Positions 8,204 through 17,502 of a stretch of 64,000 nt of DNA are shown piece by piece. Positions within the stretch are counted from its first letter, which is position 1, and each line of letters starts with the position of its first letter. The notes beneath the pieces were generated by a model. It did not search any database. It saw only the letters and a list, made by a program, of their open reading frames with translations, and was not told the origin of the DNA. Made by a program: the position numbers and the translations under genes. Source of the DNA: CAYLRU01 sp964386565 (GTDB lineage: Bacteria; Desulfobacterota; Desulfobacteria; Desulfobacterales; UBA5616); the NCBI GenBank assembly GCA_964386565.1, contig CAYLRU010000006.1, positions 61,559-125,558 of the forward strand. The letters run 5' to 3'.

Positions 8204-9045
8204 GGATTCTTGATCAGATCTATATTGTCGATCCAGCGTCTGATTTCTCCGGTTAACATTTCATAATATGCTTCAGATCCGCCAAGTCCCTTTCTGCCGA
8301 AAAAATAATTGATTTCCAGAAAAAGGGGTTTGGGGTTATTATCTTTCATTGAAAAGATAAGATCGAAACCGGCAAGATTGATCCCGGTTTTTTTGCATAG
8401 ATCGATCACCCGTCGTTTACCTGCCTCCCGGAGGTCCGGATCGGAATTCTTATCGATCTCAGCCCCTTTTGAGAGGTTTCCATAGAACTGGTTTTCGGAA
8501 TGCTTTCGCCAGTAGGCGATAATTTTTTCATAAATGACGACCACGCGAAGGGTCCTGTTTTTTCCGTGTATGAACTGTTGAACCAAAAAACCCTTCTGAC
8601 CGGATCGCTCGTATTGCCGGGCGCGGTCAACAGCGTTTTTTAATTGGTCGATGGATTCGATGAGGTATACAAAATCACCTTCCCCTCCCCAGTCGAACTT
8701 AAAAACAAAGGGAAATGCCGGCAGGGCACGTAATCCTTTCGGGTCGTTAAGATCCGGAAAAGAATTGACGTTGTCAAAAATATGGGTCTTTGGATGCGGT
8801 GCCCCATGGTTTCTGAAAAGCACGATTTGTTTCAGCTTGCCGGGGTAGGAGAAACGGGCGTCATAATTCGGAAAAACATGCGGGCAGTTTTCCCGGGCCA
8901 TTCTGTACAGGGCATGCCCGCAACCCTGTGGCAGAACAACGGCGCGTGCTGATCTGACAGCGGCCAGATCCCTTTCATCCGGATCTCTGCCCGCACAGAT
9001 AATTTGCAGGTCTCCTTCAAATATGGGGTTAAACGAAAGTATCAT
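8200..9045 (-). CDS. ATP-grasp ligase (RimK-like)
   Basis: The 281-residue product has ATP-grasp features: PFVFKFDWGGEGDFVYL (ATP-binding Lys and glycine-rich loop), GFLVQQFI and a metal-binding LFLEINYFFGRKG near the C-terminus. The family joins a carboxylate to an amine or thiol through an acyl-phosphate; the substrate is unknown. Its ATG overlaps the era stop by one base (TGATG), and its own stop overlaps the HNH start, so all three are probably co-translated. Confidence 0.8.
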   Translation of the reverse strand: MILSFNPIFEGDLQIICAGRDPDERDLAAVRSARAVVLPQGCGHALYRMARENCPHVFPNYDARFSYPGKLKQIVLFRNHGAPHPKTHIFDNVNSFPDLNDPKGLRALPAFPFVFKFDWGGEGDFVYLIESIDQLKNAVDRARQYERSGQKGFLVQQFIHGKNRTLRVVVIYEKIIAYWRKHSENQFYGNLSKGAEIDKNSDPDLREAGKRRVIDLCKKTGINLAGFDLIFSMKDNNPKPLFLEINYFFGRKGLGGSEAYYEMLTGEIRRWIDNIDLIKNP

Positions 9046-9953
9046 CAGTATCCGAATTTTCTGAGGGCCTTTGTGTCTTTGCTCCAGTTTTTCTGGATCC
9101 TGACAAACAGCTTTAAAAAAACCTTCCGTCCAAGAAGCCGTTCAAGATCTTTTCTGGCTGTTTTGCCGATTATTTTCAGCTTGCTCCCTGATTTTCCGAT
9201 GACCATTCCCTTCTGGGATTCCCTCTCCACATGGATGGTGGCATGAATTCGAACAACACCGGAGGGCGACTTTTCGGAAAATTCCTCCACGGTAACGGCA
9301 ATGGAATAGGGGATTTCCTGGCCTGTTAAACGAAATGCTTTTTCCCGGATCAGTTCCGCCGCGATAAACCGTTCGGAAACGTCCGTAATACTGTCGGGCG
9401 GGAAAAACGGCGGGCCCTGGGGCAGAAGCGTTTCCATGGCCAGTATTAAAATATCAGTCTGTTCCCCGGTTTTTGCACTGATGGGAATAATTTCTTTAAA
9501 CGGGTAAACGCTCCTGTAATGGTCTATGACGGCGAAAAGATCTGTTTTTTTTATCAGGTCGATTTTATTTAACGCCAGAATAACCGGCTTGTTCTGTTTT
9601 CTGATGCTTTTCATCACCAGGCGTTCGGCCGAGGTTTCTTTAGAAGCTATGTCCGATAAGATCAAGATAAGGTCCACATCGTTCAATGCGGAGAGGGCGG
9701 CATCCACAATCCGCTTGTTCAGAGGGCCTTTCGCCATGTGTATGCCCGGTGTATCCAGAAAAATCAGTTGGGATGCGGGCCGATGCAAAATACCCAGGAT
9801 ACGGTTTCGGGTGGTCTGGGGCTTTTTCGAGGTAATGGAGATTTTTTCACCCAGCATCCGGTTCATGAGGGTGGATTTTCCCACGTTCGGGACCCCGACA
9901 ATGGCTATGAAGCCGGATTTGAATCCTTCTTTCTCATGGTTATTCAGATTCAT
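9045..9953 (-). CDS. era: GTPase Era
   Basis: Era is a ribosome-assembly GTPase that binds the 3' end of 16S rRNA. The G domain has GVPNVGKST (residues 20-28), DTPG and NKID, and the C-terminal third has the KH-domain signature GMVIGKSGSKLKIIG. The length of 302 residues is normal. It follows engB by about 10 bases, forming a ribosome-biogenesis GTPase pair. Confidence 0.96.
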   Translation of the reverse strand: MNLNNHEKEGFKSGFIAIVGVPNVGKSTLMNRMLGEKISITSKKPQTTRNRILGILHRPASQLIFLDTPGIHMAKGPLNKRIVDAALSALNDVDLILILSDIASKETSAERLVMKSIRKQNKPVILALNKIDLIKKTDLFAVIDHYRSVYPFKEIIPISAKTGEQTDILILAMETLLPQGPPFFPPDSITDVSERFIAAELIREKAFRLTGQEIPYSIAVTVEEFSEKSPSGVVRIHATIHVERESQKGMVIGKSGSKLKIIGKTARKDLERLLGRKVFLKLFVRIQKNWSKDTKALRKFGY

Positions 9954-9962
9954 GGTGATCCT

Positions 9963-10562
9963 TCATGCACACGTTTTGTCCTTGAACAGCAAACGGTTGA
10001 TCCGGCCCCAGAGAGCATCCGTTCCCTGGCGGGTTTTGGCCGAAAACAAAAACAGCTCGGCTTTATCCAGGGACAGGATGCTGGCGATATCCGAATGCCG
10101 GGACTTGCGCCCGGATTTGGAGAGTTTGTCCGTCTTGGTGAGAACATGGACAACGGGAATGTGACATTGGGTCAGCCAGTTGATCAGATCGAATTCTTTA
10201 TGGTCTGGTATGCGTCGGATATCCATAATCAGAACGACCCCTTTTAAATTCTCCCGGGTTTTCAGATAGGTTTCGATCATCGGTCCCCAGTTTCTGCGCA
10301 CGGATTCCGGGACTTTGGCATATCCGTATCCCGGAAGATCAACAAAACCGAATTTGTCATTGATAATAAAAAAATTGATCAATTGGGTGCGTCCGGGGGT
10401 GGAACTGGTTTTTACCAGACGTTTCCGATTGACCAGTGTGTTGATCAGGGATGATTTGCCCACGTTGGATCGGCCGGCAAAGGCGATTTCAGGATGGCCA
10501 TACGTCGGGTACTGGGATTGCTTTACGGCGCTTTTGATAAATTCGGCGGATTTGACGATCAT
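9963..10562 (-). CDS. engB: Ribosome biogenesis GTP-binding protein EngB/YsxC
   Basis: EngB is an essential GTPase for 50S subunit assembly. It has GRSNVGKSS (residues 30-38), the switch region TPGRTQ, DLPGYGYAKV and TKTDKLSK for guanine recognition. The length of 199 residues is standard. Its ATG overlaps the stop of the aminotransferase gene by 4 bases (ATGA), indicating coupling. Confidence 0.96.
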   Translation of the reverse strand: MIVKSAEFIKSAVKQSQYPTYGHPEIAFAGRSNVGKSSLINTLVNRKRLVKTSSTPGRTQLINFFIINDKFGFVDLPGYGYAKVPESVRRNWGPMIETYLKTRENLKGVVLIMDIRRIPDHKEFDLINWLTQCHIPVVHVLTKTDKLSKSGRKSRHSDIASILSLDKAELFLFSAKTRQGTDALWGRINRLLFKDKTCA

Positions 10563-11743
10563 GGACGCAATCGTTTCATTTCAGCCGACCGGGACGAAAT
10601 ATTGACGGGTCGGCGTAAATATTCCTCAAGCCGGTTCATTCCTTCGGCAATATTTTCCAGGGAGTTGGCGTAACAAAATCTCAAGTAGCCTTCCCCGTTT
10701 TTCCCAAAATCGACTCCCGGCGTTACACCGACATGGGCATTTTCCAGGATGTCAAATGCCAGTTGATAGGAATCGTTGTGAATATGCCTTGCATTGGCAA
10801 AGACATAAAAAGCGCCCGTAGGTTCCACCGTGATGCCGAACCCCAGCTCTTTTAAACGGGCGATCATCAGTTTCCGTCGTTCGTTATAGATTTTTTTCAT
10901 CCGCGCCACATCATCATCCGCATGTTTTAACGCGGCAATACCTGCCGCCTGAATCATGGCATTGGCACAGATAAAGAAGTTCTGCTGAATTTTTTGAATG
11001 GGTCGAATATATTCTTTCGGCACGATAAGGTATCCCAATCTTAACCCGGTCATGGCGTAAAGCTTTGAAAAGCCGTTTAAAACAAAAGCACGATCGGTAA
11101 ATTCCAGAATGGAGTGTTCTTTACCGTCATAAACCAGTCCGTGATAGATTTCGTCTGAAATTATATATGGCGACAAATCGGCGATTTCACGCATTCGGTC
11201 TGCCGACAGGAGATTTCCCGTGGGATTTGACGGGGAATTGATAAAAATCGCCCGGGTTTTCCGGGACAGCTTCTCTTTAATCGCTTCAGGCCGATATTGA
11301 AAGCCGTCATCCTCAAAAACGGGAACGGTGACCGGCAGCCCCTGCAAAAAATTTATAAAATTGGGGTAACAGGCATAATGAGGGTCGGAAATGATAACTT
11401 CGTCCCCAGGATCAAGGAGAACGGAAAGAGCAAGAAATATGGCCGGAGAGGTGCCGGATGTGATCACCACCAGGGCCGGGTCGATGGTTACATGATAGGT
11501 TTTCTGATAATATTCACATATGGTTTCCCGAAGCTCCACGAGTCCCAGGCTATGGGTGTAATGGGTATAGTTGTCCTGTAACGCCTTGGCGGCGGCCTCC
11601 TTGACGCATTGCGGCGTATCAAAATCCGGTTCACCCACTTCCATATGGATAATGTCGATCCCGTTTCGTTCCATTTCATGGGCTTTTTCAAGGACGTCCA
11701 TGACGATAAACGATGTCATTTCATTCATACGGCTTGAGATCAT
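10559..11743 (-). CDS. Pyridoxal-phosphate aminotransferase, class I/II
   Basis: This 394-residue fold-type I aminotransferase has SNPTG (172-176), the SDEIY pair Asp197/Tyr200, the PLP lysine K227 in NGFSKLYAMTG, and a C-terminal LRFCYA containing the substrate-carboxylate Arg. It resembles the aspartate/aromatic aminotransferase group; the exact amino donor cannot be told. Its position after hisI and hisG could fit the transamination step of histidine synthesis, but the sequence is closer to AspC-like enzymes than to HisC, so no symbol is given. Confidence 0.88.
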   Translation of the reverse strand: MISSRMNEMTSFIVMDVLEKAHEMERNGIDIIHMEVGEPDFDTPQCVKEAAAKALQDNYTHYTHSLGLVELRETICEYYQKTYHVTIDPALVVITSGTSPAIFLALSVLLDPGDEVIISDPHYACYPNFINFLQGLPVTVPVFEDDGFQYRPEAIKEKLSRKTRAIFINSPSNPTGNLLSADRMREIADLSPYIISDEIYHGLVYDGKEHSILEFTDRAFVLNGFSKLYAMTGLRLGYLIVPKEYIRPIQKIQQNFFICANAMIQAAGIAALKHADDDVARMKKIYNERRKLMIARLKELGFGITVEPTGAFYVFANARHIHNDSYQLAFDILENAHVGVTPGVDFGKNGEGYLRFCYANSLENIAEGMNRLEEYLRRPVNISSRSAEMKRLRP

Positions 11744-11762
11744 ATGATTTTGTCCGAAACGA

Positions 11763-12638
11763 TTATATAACCTTGTTTAAAGGGTATTCAATAACGCCTT
11801 CCGCACCGATTTTCAGCAGTTTTGGAATAAGGCCGCGCACGACATTTAAGTTGACTACGGTTTCAACGGAATACCAGTTTTTCTGGTATAACGGCGAGAC
11901 TGTCGGGGCATTCAGGCTGGGAAGCAGATCCACGACGTTTTCCAGCGCTTCTTCAGGCACGTTCATTTTCAGCCCCACCATTTTTCCTCCCAGCAGTGCG
12001 CCCTTGAGCAGCAGAGCGATCTGTTCGATTTTTTCCCGTTTTGAACCGTTTTTCCAGGCATCGTGGTTGGCAATCAATTGGGTATTGGTCTGCATCAACT
12101 CGTGGATGATTTTCAGTCCGTGTGCCTTGATGGTGCTGCCGGTTTCGGTAACCTCCACTATGGCGTCCGCCAGCCCCGATACGACCTTTGCTTCGGTGGC
12201 CCCCCAGGAAAATTCCACGGACACATCAATGGACCGGGATGCAAAATAGGCTTTTGTGAACTCCACGAGTTCCGTTGCGATCTTCTTGCCTTTTAAGTCC
12301 TCAAGGGTCTTGACGGGAGAATCGTACGGCACGGCCAGTACCCACCTGGCGGGTTTGGCGCTTGTTTTTGAATAGACCAGATCACAGACCACATGAATGT
12401 CTGATTTGTTTTCGGCGATCCAATCCTTTCCGGTCAGCCCTGCGTCAAGTGTCCCGATTTCAACATAGCGGGACATTTCCTGGGCCCGGCAGATGGCACA
12501 TTCAATGGTTTCATCATTAATTTCAGGGAAATAACTCCTGCCGTTAACGTTTATTTTCCACCCGGAGCGTCTGAACAGCTCAATGGTCGCATCTTGAAGG
12601 CTTCCCTTGGGAATTCCCAGCTTGAGCGTATTTTCCAT
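11763..12638 (-). CDS. hisG: ATP phosphoribosyltransferase, long form (HisG)
   Basis: HisG starts histidine synthesis by joining PRPP and ATP. At 291 residues it is the long form, with the C-terminal ACT-like regulatory domain that senses histidine (region after residue 215). The N-terminal GIPKGSL motif, TGKDWI and the PRPP-binding segment with VEVTETGSTIKAHGL are present. The start overlaps the hisI stop (TAATG). Confidence 0.95.
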   Translation of the reverse strand: MENTLKLGIPKGSLQDATIELFRRSGWKINVNGRSYFPEINDETIECAICRAQEMSRYVEIGTLDAGLTGKDWIAENKSDIHVVCDLVYSKTSAKPARWVLAVPYDSPVKTLEDLKGKKIATELVEFTKAYFASRSIDVSVEFSWGATEAKVVSGLADAIVEVTETGSTIKAHGLKIIHELMQTNTQLIANHDAWKNGSKREKIEQIALLLKGALLGGKMVGLKMNVPEEALENVVDLLPSLNAPTVSPLYQKNWYSVETVVNLNVVRGLIPKLLKIGAEGVIEYPLNKVI

Positions 12639-13012
12639 TATTCATATACCTCCTTGGGATCAAAGTGTTTTATGCCGTCTATCGTAACGGCATTTCCGTC
12701 TACTTTTTGATAAAAACAGCTTTGATATCCCGTATGACAGGCTGCCTTTCCGATTTGTTCGACTTTTAACAGTACCGTATCGTTGTCGCAGTCAATTCTG
12801 ATTTCTTTTACATGCTGCACGTTTCCGGACGTCTCTCCTTTGATCCACAGTTTTTTTCGGCTGCGGCTGTAATAGGTCGCCTTTTTTGAAGACAGGGTGG
12901 TTTCCCAGGCTTCCCTGTTCATAAATGCCAGCATCAGGACTTCCCCGGTCTCAAAGTCCTGAACAATGGCCGGTATCAAACCGCCGGTTTTGTCAAAATC
13001 AAGTTCAACCAT
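12638..13012 (-). CDS. hisI: Phosphoribosyl-AMP cyclohydrolase (HisI)
   Basis: This 124-residue stand-alone cyclohydrolase opens the purine ring of PR-AMP in the third histidine step. The zinc and Mg motifs are visible: WIKGETSGNVQ, DCDNDT and GKAACHTGYQSCFY with the Cys/His zinc ligands. No HisE domain is fused. It is the first gene of the leftward run and couples to hisG. Confidence 0.95.
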   Translation of the reverse strand: MVELDFDKTGGLIPAIVQDFETGEVLMLAFMNREAWETTLSSKKATYYSRSRKKLWIKGETSGNVQHVKEIRIDCDNDTVLLKVEQIGKAACHTGYQSCFYQKVDGNAVTIDGIKHFDPKEVYE

Positions 13013-13228
13013 GATGATCCTTTTTTTGATCAGATTAAAAAAGATGAAATGGGATGATCAACCCGTTAAAATTCAGCCTCATAAAACTTTTATACGTACC
13101 ATAACGTATTACAAAGTCAATTTATTTTTTAGTTCTTGATTGTTATCTCAAACCTTGCTTTGATTGGAGACATTTGTTAGCATACCGATTTTTAATGTGT
13201 TGATACGATGCTTTCAGGGTTATGATCC

Positions 13229-15637
13229 ATGAAAATCAGGAAAAAAAGAACATCCCAGATATTGAAAAAACGGGCCAAAAAACGGAAAAGGAGCCTCAGG
13301 GGAAGGCTTTTTCGATGGTTTTTCGCCGGAATCCTTTTTGTCGCAATCGGCGGCATTTTGACGGTCATGGCCGTGTTTTTTTTCTTAAGCCGTGATTTAC
13401 CGAAAATCTCAACCTTGGCGGATTATCGTCCCCCCGTCATCACGACGGTATATTCGGATGATGAAAGGAAAATCGGTGAATTTTACCATGAACGGCGCAT
13501 CGTCGTCCCCTTGTCCCAAATTCCCGAGACTTTAAAACAAGCCTTTGTCGCCTCAGAAGATGCACGATTTTACCAACATCAGGGGATTGATATCATTAGT
13601 ATTATCAGGGCGTTTATTAAAAATATCGAGGCGGGGGCCATTGTCCAGGGCGGCAGCACCATTACCCAGCAGGTGACAAAATCGTTTTTTCTGACCCCGG
13701 AGAGAAGTTATACCCGGAAAATAAAAGAAGCAGTACTGGCGTACCGCATTGATAAGAGTTTTTCCAAGGAAGAAATTCTGCTTTTATACTTAAATCAGAT
13801 CTACCTGGGGCACGGCGCCTATGGCGTACAGGCAGCCGCCCAGAATTACTTCGGAAAATCAGTGGATGAGCTGAGTCTGGCCGAATGCGCTATTCTGGCG
13901 GGCTTGCCGCAGGCTCCCAGCAAATATTCCCCATTCAGACATCCAGAGCGGGCTAAACAGCGCCAGATATATGTGCTCAACCGCATGGTTGCCGAAGGGT
14001 ATATCACCAACATCCAGGCGACAGAGGCGATTAACGAAAAGCTCGATATTAAGCCCAGACGGAACTGGTTCATTGAAGCTGTTCCGTTTTATACGGAGTA
14101 TGTAAGACAGTATGTTGAAAAAAAGTATGGAGCGGACGCGCTTTATCGTGACGGCTTAAAAGTGTACACCACGGTCAATATCGAAATGCAGAAGGCGGCC
14201 AGAGCCGAAATTCAGAAGGGGCTGGCGGATTTGGACAAACGCCAGGGTTACAGGGGGCCGCTGAGACATCTGGAGATTGATGAAATTGAAGCCTATTCCG
14301 AGAATCTGAAAAAGACGGCCGGTGAAGTAGCTATAGAACAGGGCGGCATTTTTGAAGGCATTGTGGTTGATGTCAACGATAGCGAGGAAAATGTTGTCGT
14401 TCGCATGGGAGATATGCGCGGCATAATAACGCTTTCGGATATGAAGTGGGCCAGGAAACCGGATCCGGAAAAGGCTTACTACGAGGACACGGTCCGACAT
14501 GTAAAAGACGTTTTAAAAGTGGGGGATGTCATCAAGGTGAGGCTCAAGGAGAAAGATCCGGATACCGACACCTGGCGACTGGCGCTTGAACAAACGCCTA
14601 AAGTGCAGGCAGCGCTGCTTTGCATAGAAGCCGAGACAGGGCATGTCAAGGTCATGGTAGGCGGAAGAGATTACAAGGAAAGCCAGTTTAACCGTGCCAC
14701 GCAGTCACGGCGACAGCCGGGATCTGCATTTAAACCGATCATATACGCCGCGGCCCTGGACAAAGGGTATACGCCGGCCACCATGCTGATCGATTCTCCC
14801 ATTGTTTACCATGATGAGCTGCGGGATTTAAAGTGGAAGCCCAAGAACTACAAAGAAACATTTCACGGGCCCACTCTTTTTAGGGAAGCCCTGACCCAAT
14901 CCAGAAACGTGGTGACAATAAAAATTTTAGAGGATATCGGCATCGATTATGTCATCGACTATGCCCGGAAACTGGGTATTACTTCGGAGATCAGCCGGGA
15001 TCTTTCCATTGCACTGGGATCTTCCGGCGTTTCCCTGCTGGAAATCGTTAAAGCCTATTCCGTCTTTGCCAATCAGGGATATCTCATTGAGCCCATATTC
15101 ATCACCAAGATCCTTGATCGGGACGGCAATATTCTTGAGGAGACGAATTCGGTCAAAGAGAGGGTGATCGAGAAAAGTACGGCCTATATCATGACCAATC
15201 TTCTGGAGGGTGTTGTAAAGCAGGGCACCGGCAGAAGGGTTCGTGCGCTTAACCGGCCGGTGGCGGGAAAAACCGGGACGACCAACAACCTTTTTGATGC
15301 GTGGTTTGTGGGCTATACCCCCCGGTATATTACCGGGACCTGGGTGGGATTTGACGAAGAAAGCTCTTTGGGGAAAAACGAAACCGGCTCGAGGGCGGCC
15401 AGCCCCATCTGGCTGGGGTTCATGAAGACAATTTTGAAGGATGCACCGGTAAGGGTGTTTCAGGTGCCCGAGGGTGTTGTTTTTTCAAAAATCGACGCAG
15501 AGACCGGGTTGCTGCCGATTCCGGAATCAAAAGAGACAATTTTTGAATGTTTTAAGGAAGGAACGGTTCCTACCGAGTATACGCCAAAACCCGATTCCAT
15601 TTCAGCACCGGACGATTTTTTTAAATCAGGCCTGTAA
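13229..15637 (+). CDS. Penicillin-binding protein 1A (bifunctional transglycosylase/transpeptidase)
   Basis: This 802-residue class A PBP polymerises and cross-links peptidoglycan in the periplasm. It has a basic cytoplasmic tail, one membrane segment at about residues 30-55, then a GT51 glycosyltransferase domain with EDARFYQH, GGSTITQQ and YLNQIYLG. The transpeptidase domain has S499-x2-K502 (QPGSAFK), a QSRN motif and K681-T-G. A short internal domain with an acidic segment separates the two, as in PBP1A proteins. The start follows a highly AT-rich gap with divergent hisI. Confidence 0.93.
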   Translation: MKIRKKRTSQILKKRAKKRKRSLRGRLFRWFFAGILFVAIGGILTVMAVFFFLSRDLPKISTLADYRPPVITTVYSDDERKIGEFYHERRIVVPLSQIPETLKQAFVASEDARFYQHQGIDIISIIRAFIKNIEAGAIVQGGSTITQQVTKSFFLTPERSYTRKIKEAVLAYRIDKSFSKEEILLLYLNQIYLGHGAYGVQAAAQNYFGKSVDELSLAECAILAGLPQAPSKYSPFRHPERAKQRQIYVLNRMVAEGYITNIQATEAINEKLDIKPRRNWFIEAVPFYTEYVRQYVEKKYGADALYRDGLKVYTTVNIEMQKAARAEIQKGLADLDKRQGYRGPLRHLEIDEIEAYSENLKKTAGEVAIEQGGIFEGIVVDVNDSEENVVVRMGDMRGIITLSDMKWARKPDPEKAYYEDTVRHVKDVLKVGDVIKVRLKEKDPDTDTWRLALEQTPKVQAALLCIEAETGHVKVMVGGRDYKESQFNRATQSRRQPGSAFKPIIYAAALDKGYTPATMLIDSPIVYHDELRDLKWKPKNYKETFHGPTLFREALTQSRNVVTIKILEDIGIDYVIDYARKLGITSEISRDLSIALGSSGVSLLEIVKAYSVFANQGYLIEPIFITKILDRDGNILEETNSVKERVIEKSTAYIMTNLLEGVVKQGTGRRVRALNRPVAGKTGTTNNLFDAWFVGYTPRYITGTWVGFDEESSLGKNETGSRAASPIWLGFMKTILKDAPVRVFQVPEGVVFSKIDAETGLLPIPESKETIFECFKEGTVPTEYTPKPDSISAPDDFFKSGL

Positions 15638-15725
15638 AACCCGCCGCAACACCTCATGCAGTCGTCCTGTTTCGGATTCGTGAGGTGCCGGATTCCCGGG
15701 ACAGCCTGCATTTTTTCTGGAGTCA

Positions 15726-16757
15726 TCAAATCTCGATTTTTCGATGATTTACCAGTAAGGTATTTTTATCAAGCGTATTATCCGGTATGACCTGAACCGA
15801 TGTGACGCCGTACTGACGGATCAACGTTTGAATGTTCTGATTTTTAAGACCTCGGGCAATGGATATGTTTTTGGGATTAGACCGGATGATGAGATCGGTT
15901 CCCACGGTGTCATCCGCCAGAACCGCGGCAATACCGTCCAAAACCACTTCGGAATACACCATGTGTCCGAATGAGGGGTGATACGGCCCTGCGAGAAGTG
16001 TGCCTTGTTTTTCCGTTTCCGGTGTGGGCTGGAGTCCCATGCGGATCACCGGGATATTGTTTTCCTTAAATGACAGATAGATTTTTTTCACCAGCGATAC
16101 ACATTTTTCCAATAAAAGGGGTTTATACCGTCCGCTTTTATACCATTGGGCCAGCAGGCTGTTTGAAAAGACGAGGGTTGGATAAATACGGACGAAATCC
16201 GGGGAAATATCAATGATGGTTTTGACCGAGTCCTGCAATGTGTTTTCATCATCACCGGGCAATCCCACCATCATCTGTATGCCGACCTGGTAGCCATATT
16301 TTTTTAAAAGACATGCTGCGGTTATGGTATCTGATGCCGTATGTTTCCTGTTGGATATACGAAGAACTTCATCATTTAAGGATTGGGCGCCGATTTCAAT
16401 GGTTGAGAACGGATATGTTCGGATCAGGGCAAGGCGGTCTTTGTCAATGGTGTCCGGTCGTGTTGAGCATCGGATGCCGTCGATATCACCGGACAAGGTG
16501 AAGGGCAGGACGGTTTCAAGCAGAAATCGAATCATGTTGTCAGGAAGACCTAAAAAATTACCGCCGAAAAAAGCGATTTGGGTCTTGCCCCTGTTTTTGG
16601 GTTTATGGATCAGATGCATGTTGATGGTTTGACATATTTCTTCTTTTGTCGGAATGGTTCGGCCAAATCCGGTGATGAGATGCTGGTTGCAGAATACACA
16701 CTGGTGGGGGCAACCGGCCTGGGGAATAAATATGGGAATAATAAACGGCTTTTTCAA
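15726..16757 (-). CDS. Radical SAM protein, Elp3-like
   Basis: The 343-residue protein has the radical SAM cysteine motif C-x3-C-x2-C (GCPHQCVFC) within the first 25 residues and an AFFGGNFLGLP segment. Its QMMVGLPGDDENTL segment and the IYPTLV strand resemble the Elp3/COG1243 group. It is shorter than Elp3 and has no visible acetyltransferase domain. It overlaps rnc by 4 bases (ATGA). A role in tRNA modification is possible but unproven. Confidence 0.82.
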   Translation of the reverse strand: MKKPFIIPIFIPQAGCPHQCVFCNQHLITGFGRTIPTKEEICQTINMHLIHKPKNRGKTQIAFFGGNFLGLPDNMIRFLLETVLPFTLSGDIDGIRCSTRPDTIDKDRLALIRTYPFSTIEIGAQSLNDEVLRISNRKHTASDTITAACLLKKYGYQVGIQMMVGLPGDDENTLQDSVKTIIDISPDFVRIYPTLVFSNSLLAQWYKSGRYKPLLLEKCVSLVKKIYLSFKENNIPVIRMGLQPTPETEKQGTLLAGPYHPSFGHMVYSEVVLDGIAAVLADDTVGTDLIIRSNPKNISIARGLKNQNIQTLIRQYGVTSVQVIPDNTLDKNTLLVNHRKIEI

Positions 16758-17461
16758 GATTGGTTTAAGATTTTTTTAAGGGCCTTGAATGCGTTTCTGG
16801 CGGCTTCCTGTTCCGCCGCTTTTTTACTCTTGCCCATGCCCTTTGCATCAATGGCATCGAATTTGAGTTCCACGGTAAATGTCTTGTCATGATCAGGGCC
16901 GGTTTCGCCGATAATGGTGTATTCCGGCATGGGAATCTGATGGAGCTGGGTCAGTTCCTGCAAACGGCTTTTATAATCGATATTTATATTTGTTTTGTCA
17001 ATGGAATTCAAGGGTTCGTCAAAGAGCCGTTCAATAATTCGAAAAGCCTCGTGATATCCGCCATCAAGATAGACCGCGGCTATCAATGCTTCGAGTGCAT
17101 CCGCGAGAATGGATTGCTTGTTACATCCGTCAGACATCATCTCGCCTTTTCCCAGTTGAATATTTTTTCCCAGTTGAATATCTCGTGAAATTTCTGCAAT
17201 CTGGGATTCATTTACAAGGCCTGCACGCATTTTCGAGAGCATTCCTTCATTTACGTCCGGATACCGGATCATGAGCAAATGGCCGATAGCGAGATTTAAC
17301 ACCGCATCCCCCAAGAATTCCAGGCGTTCATTGCTTTTCAGTTTTTTATCGCCCTGTTCGTTGACATAGGAGCTGTGACGGAACGCCTCTTTCAATAAGG
17401 ATGGGTTTTTAAATTCATATTCAATGACCCGTGTGATGTCTGCAAATTTAGGTTTTTCCAT
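16754..17461 (-). CDS. rnc: Ribonuclease III
   Basis: RNase III cuts double-stranded RNA during rRNA and mRNA processing. The catalytic signature NERLEFLGDAVL is intact, the second acidic residues lie in ILADALEALIAAVYLDGG, and a C-terminal dsRNA-binding domain starts at about residue 155 and ends with KKAAEQEAARNAF. I prefer ATG 17461, which has gaggg just upstream, over the in-frame GTG at 17473. Confidence 0.95.
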   Translation of the reverse strand: MEKPKFADITRVIEYEFKNPSLLKEAFRHSSYVNEQGDKKLKSNERLEFLGDAVLNLAIGHLLMIRYPDVNEGMLSKMRAGLVNESQIAEISRDIQLGKNIQLGKGEMMSDGCNKQSILADALEALIAAVYLDGGYHEAFRIIERLFDEPLNSIDKTNINIDYKSRLQELTQLHQIPMPEYTIIGETGPDHDKTFTVELKFDAIDAKGMGKSKKAAEQEAARNAFKALKKILNQS

Positions 17462-17502
17462 GAGTACCCTCACCCGGATTTATACGGTTTGCGTTGTCCG
17501 GC

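Noticed and set aside
12638..13012. HisI-HisE fusion
   Set aside because: The protein ends at 124 residues, with only the cyclohydrolase domain.
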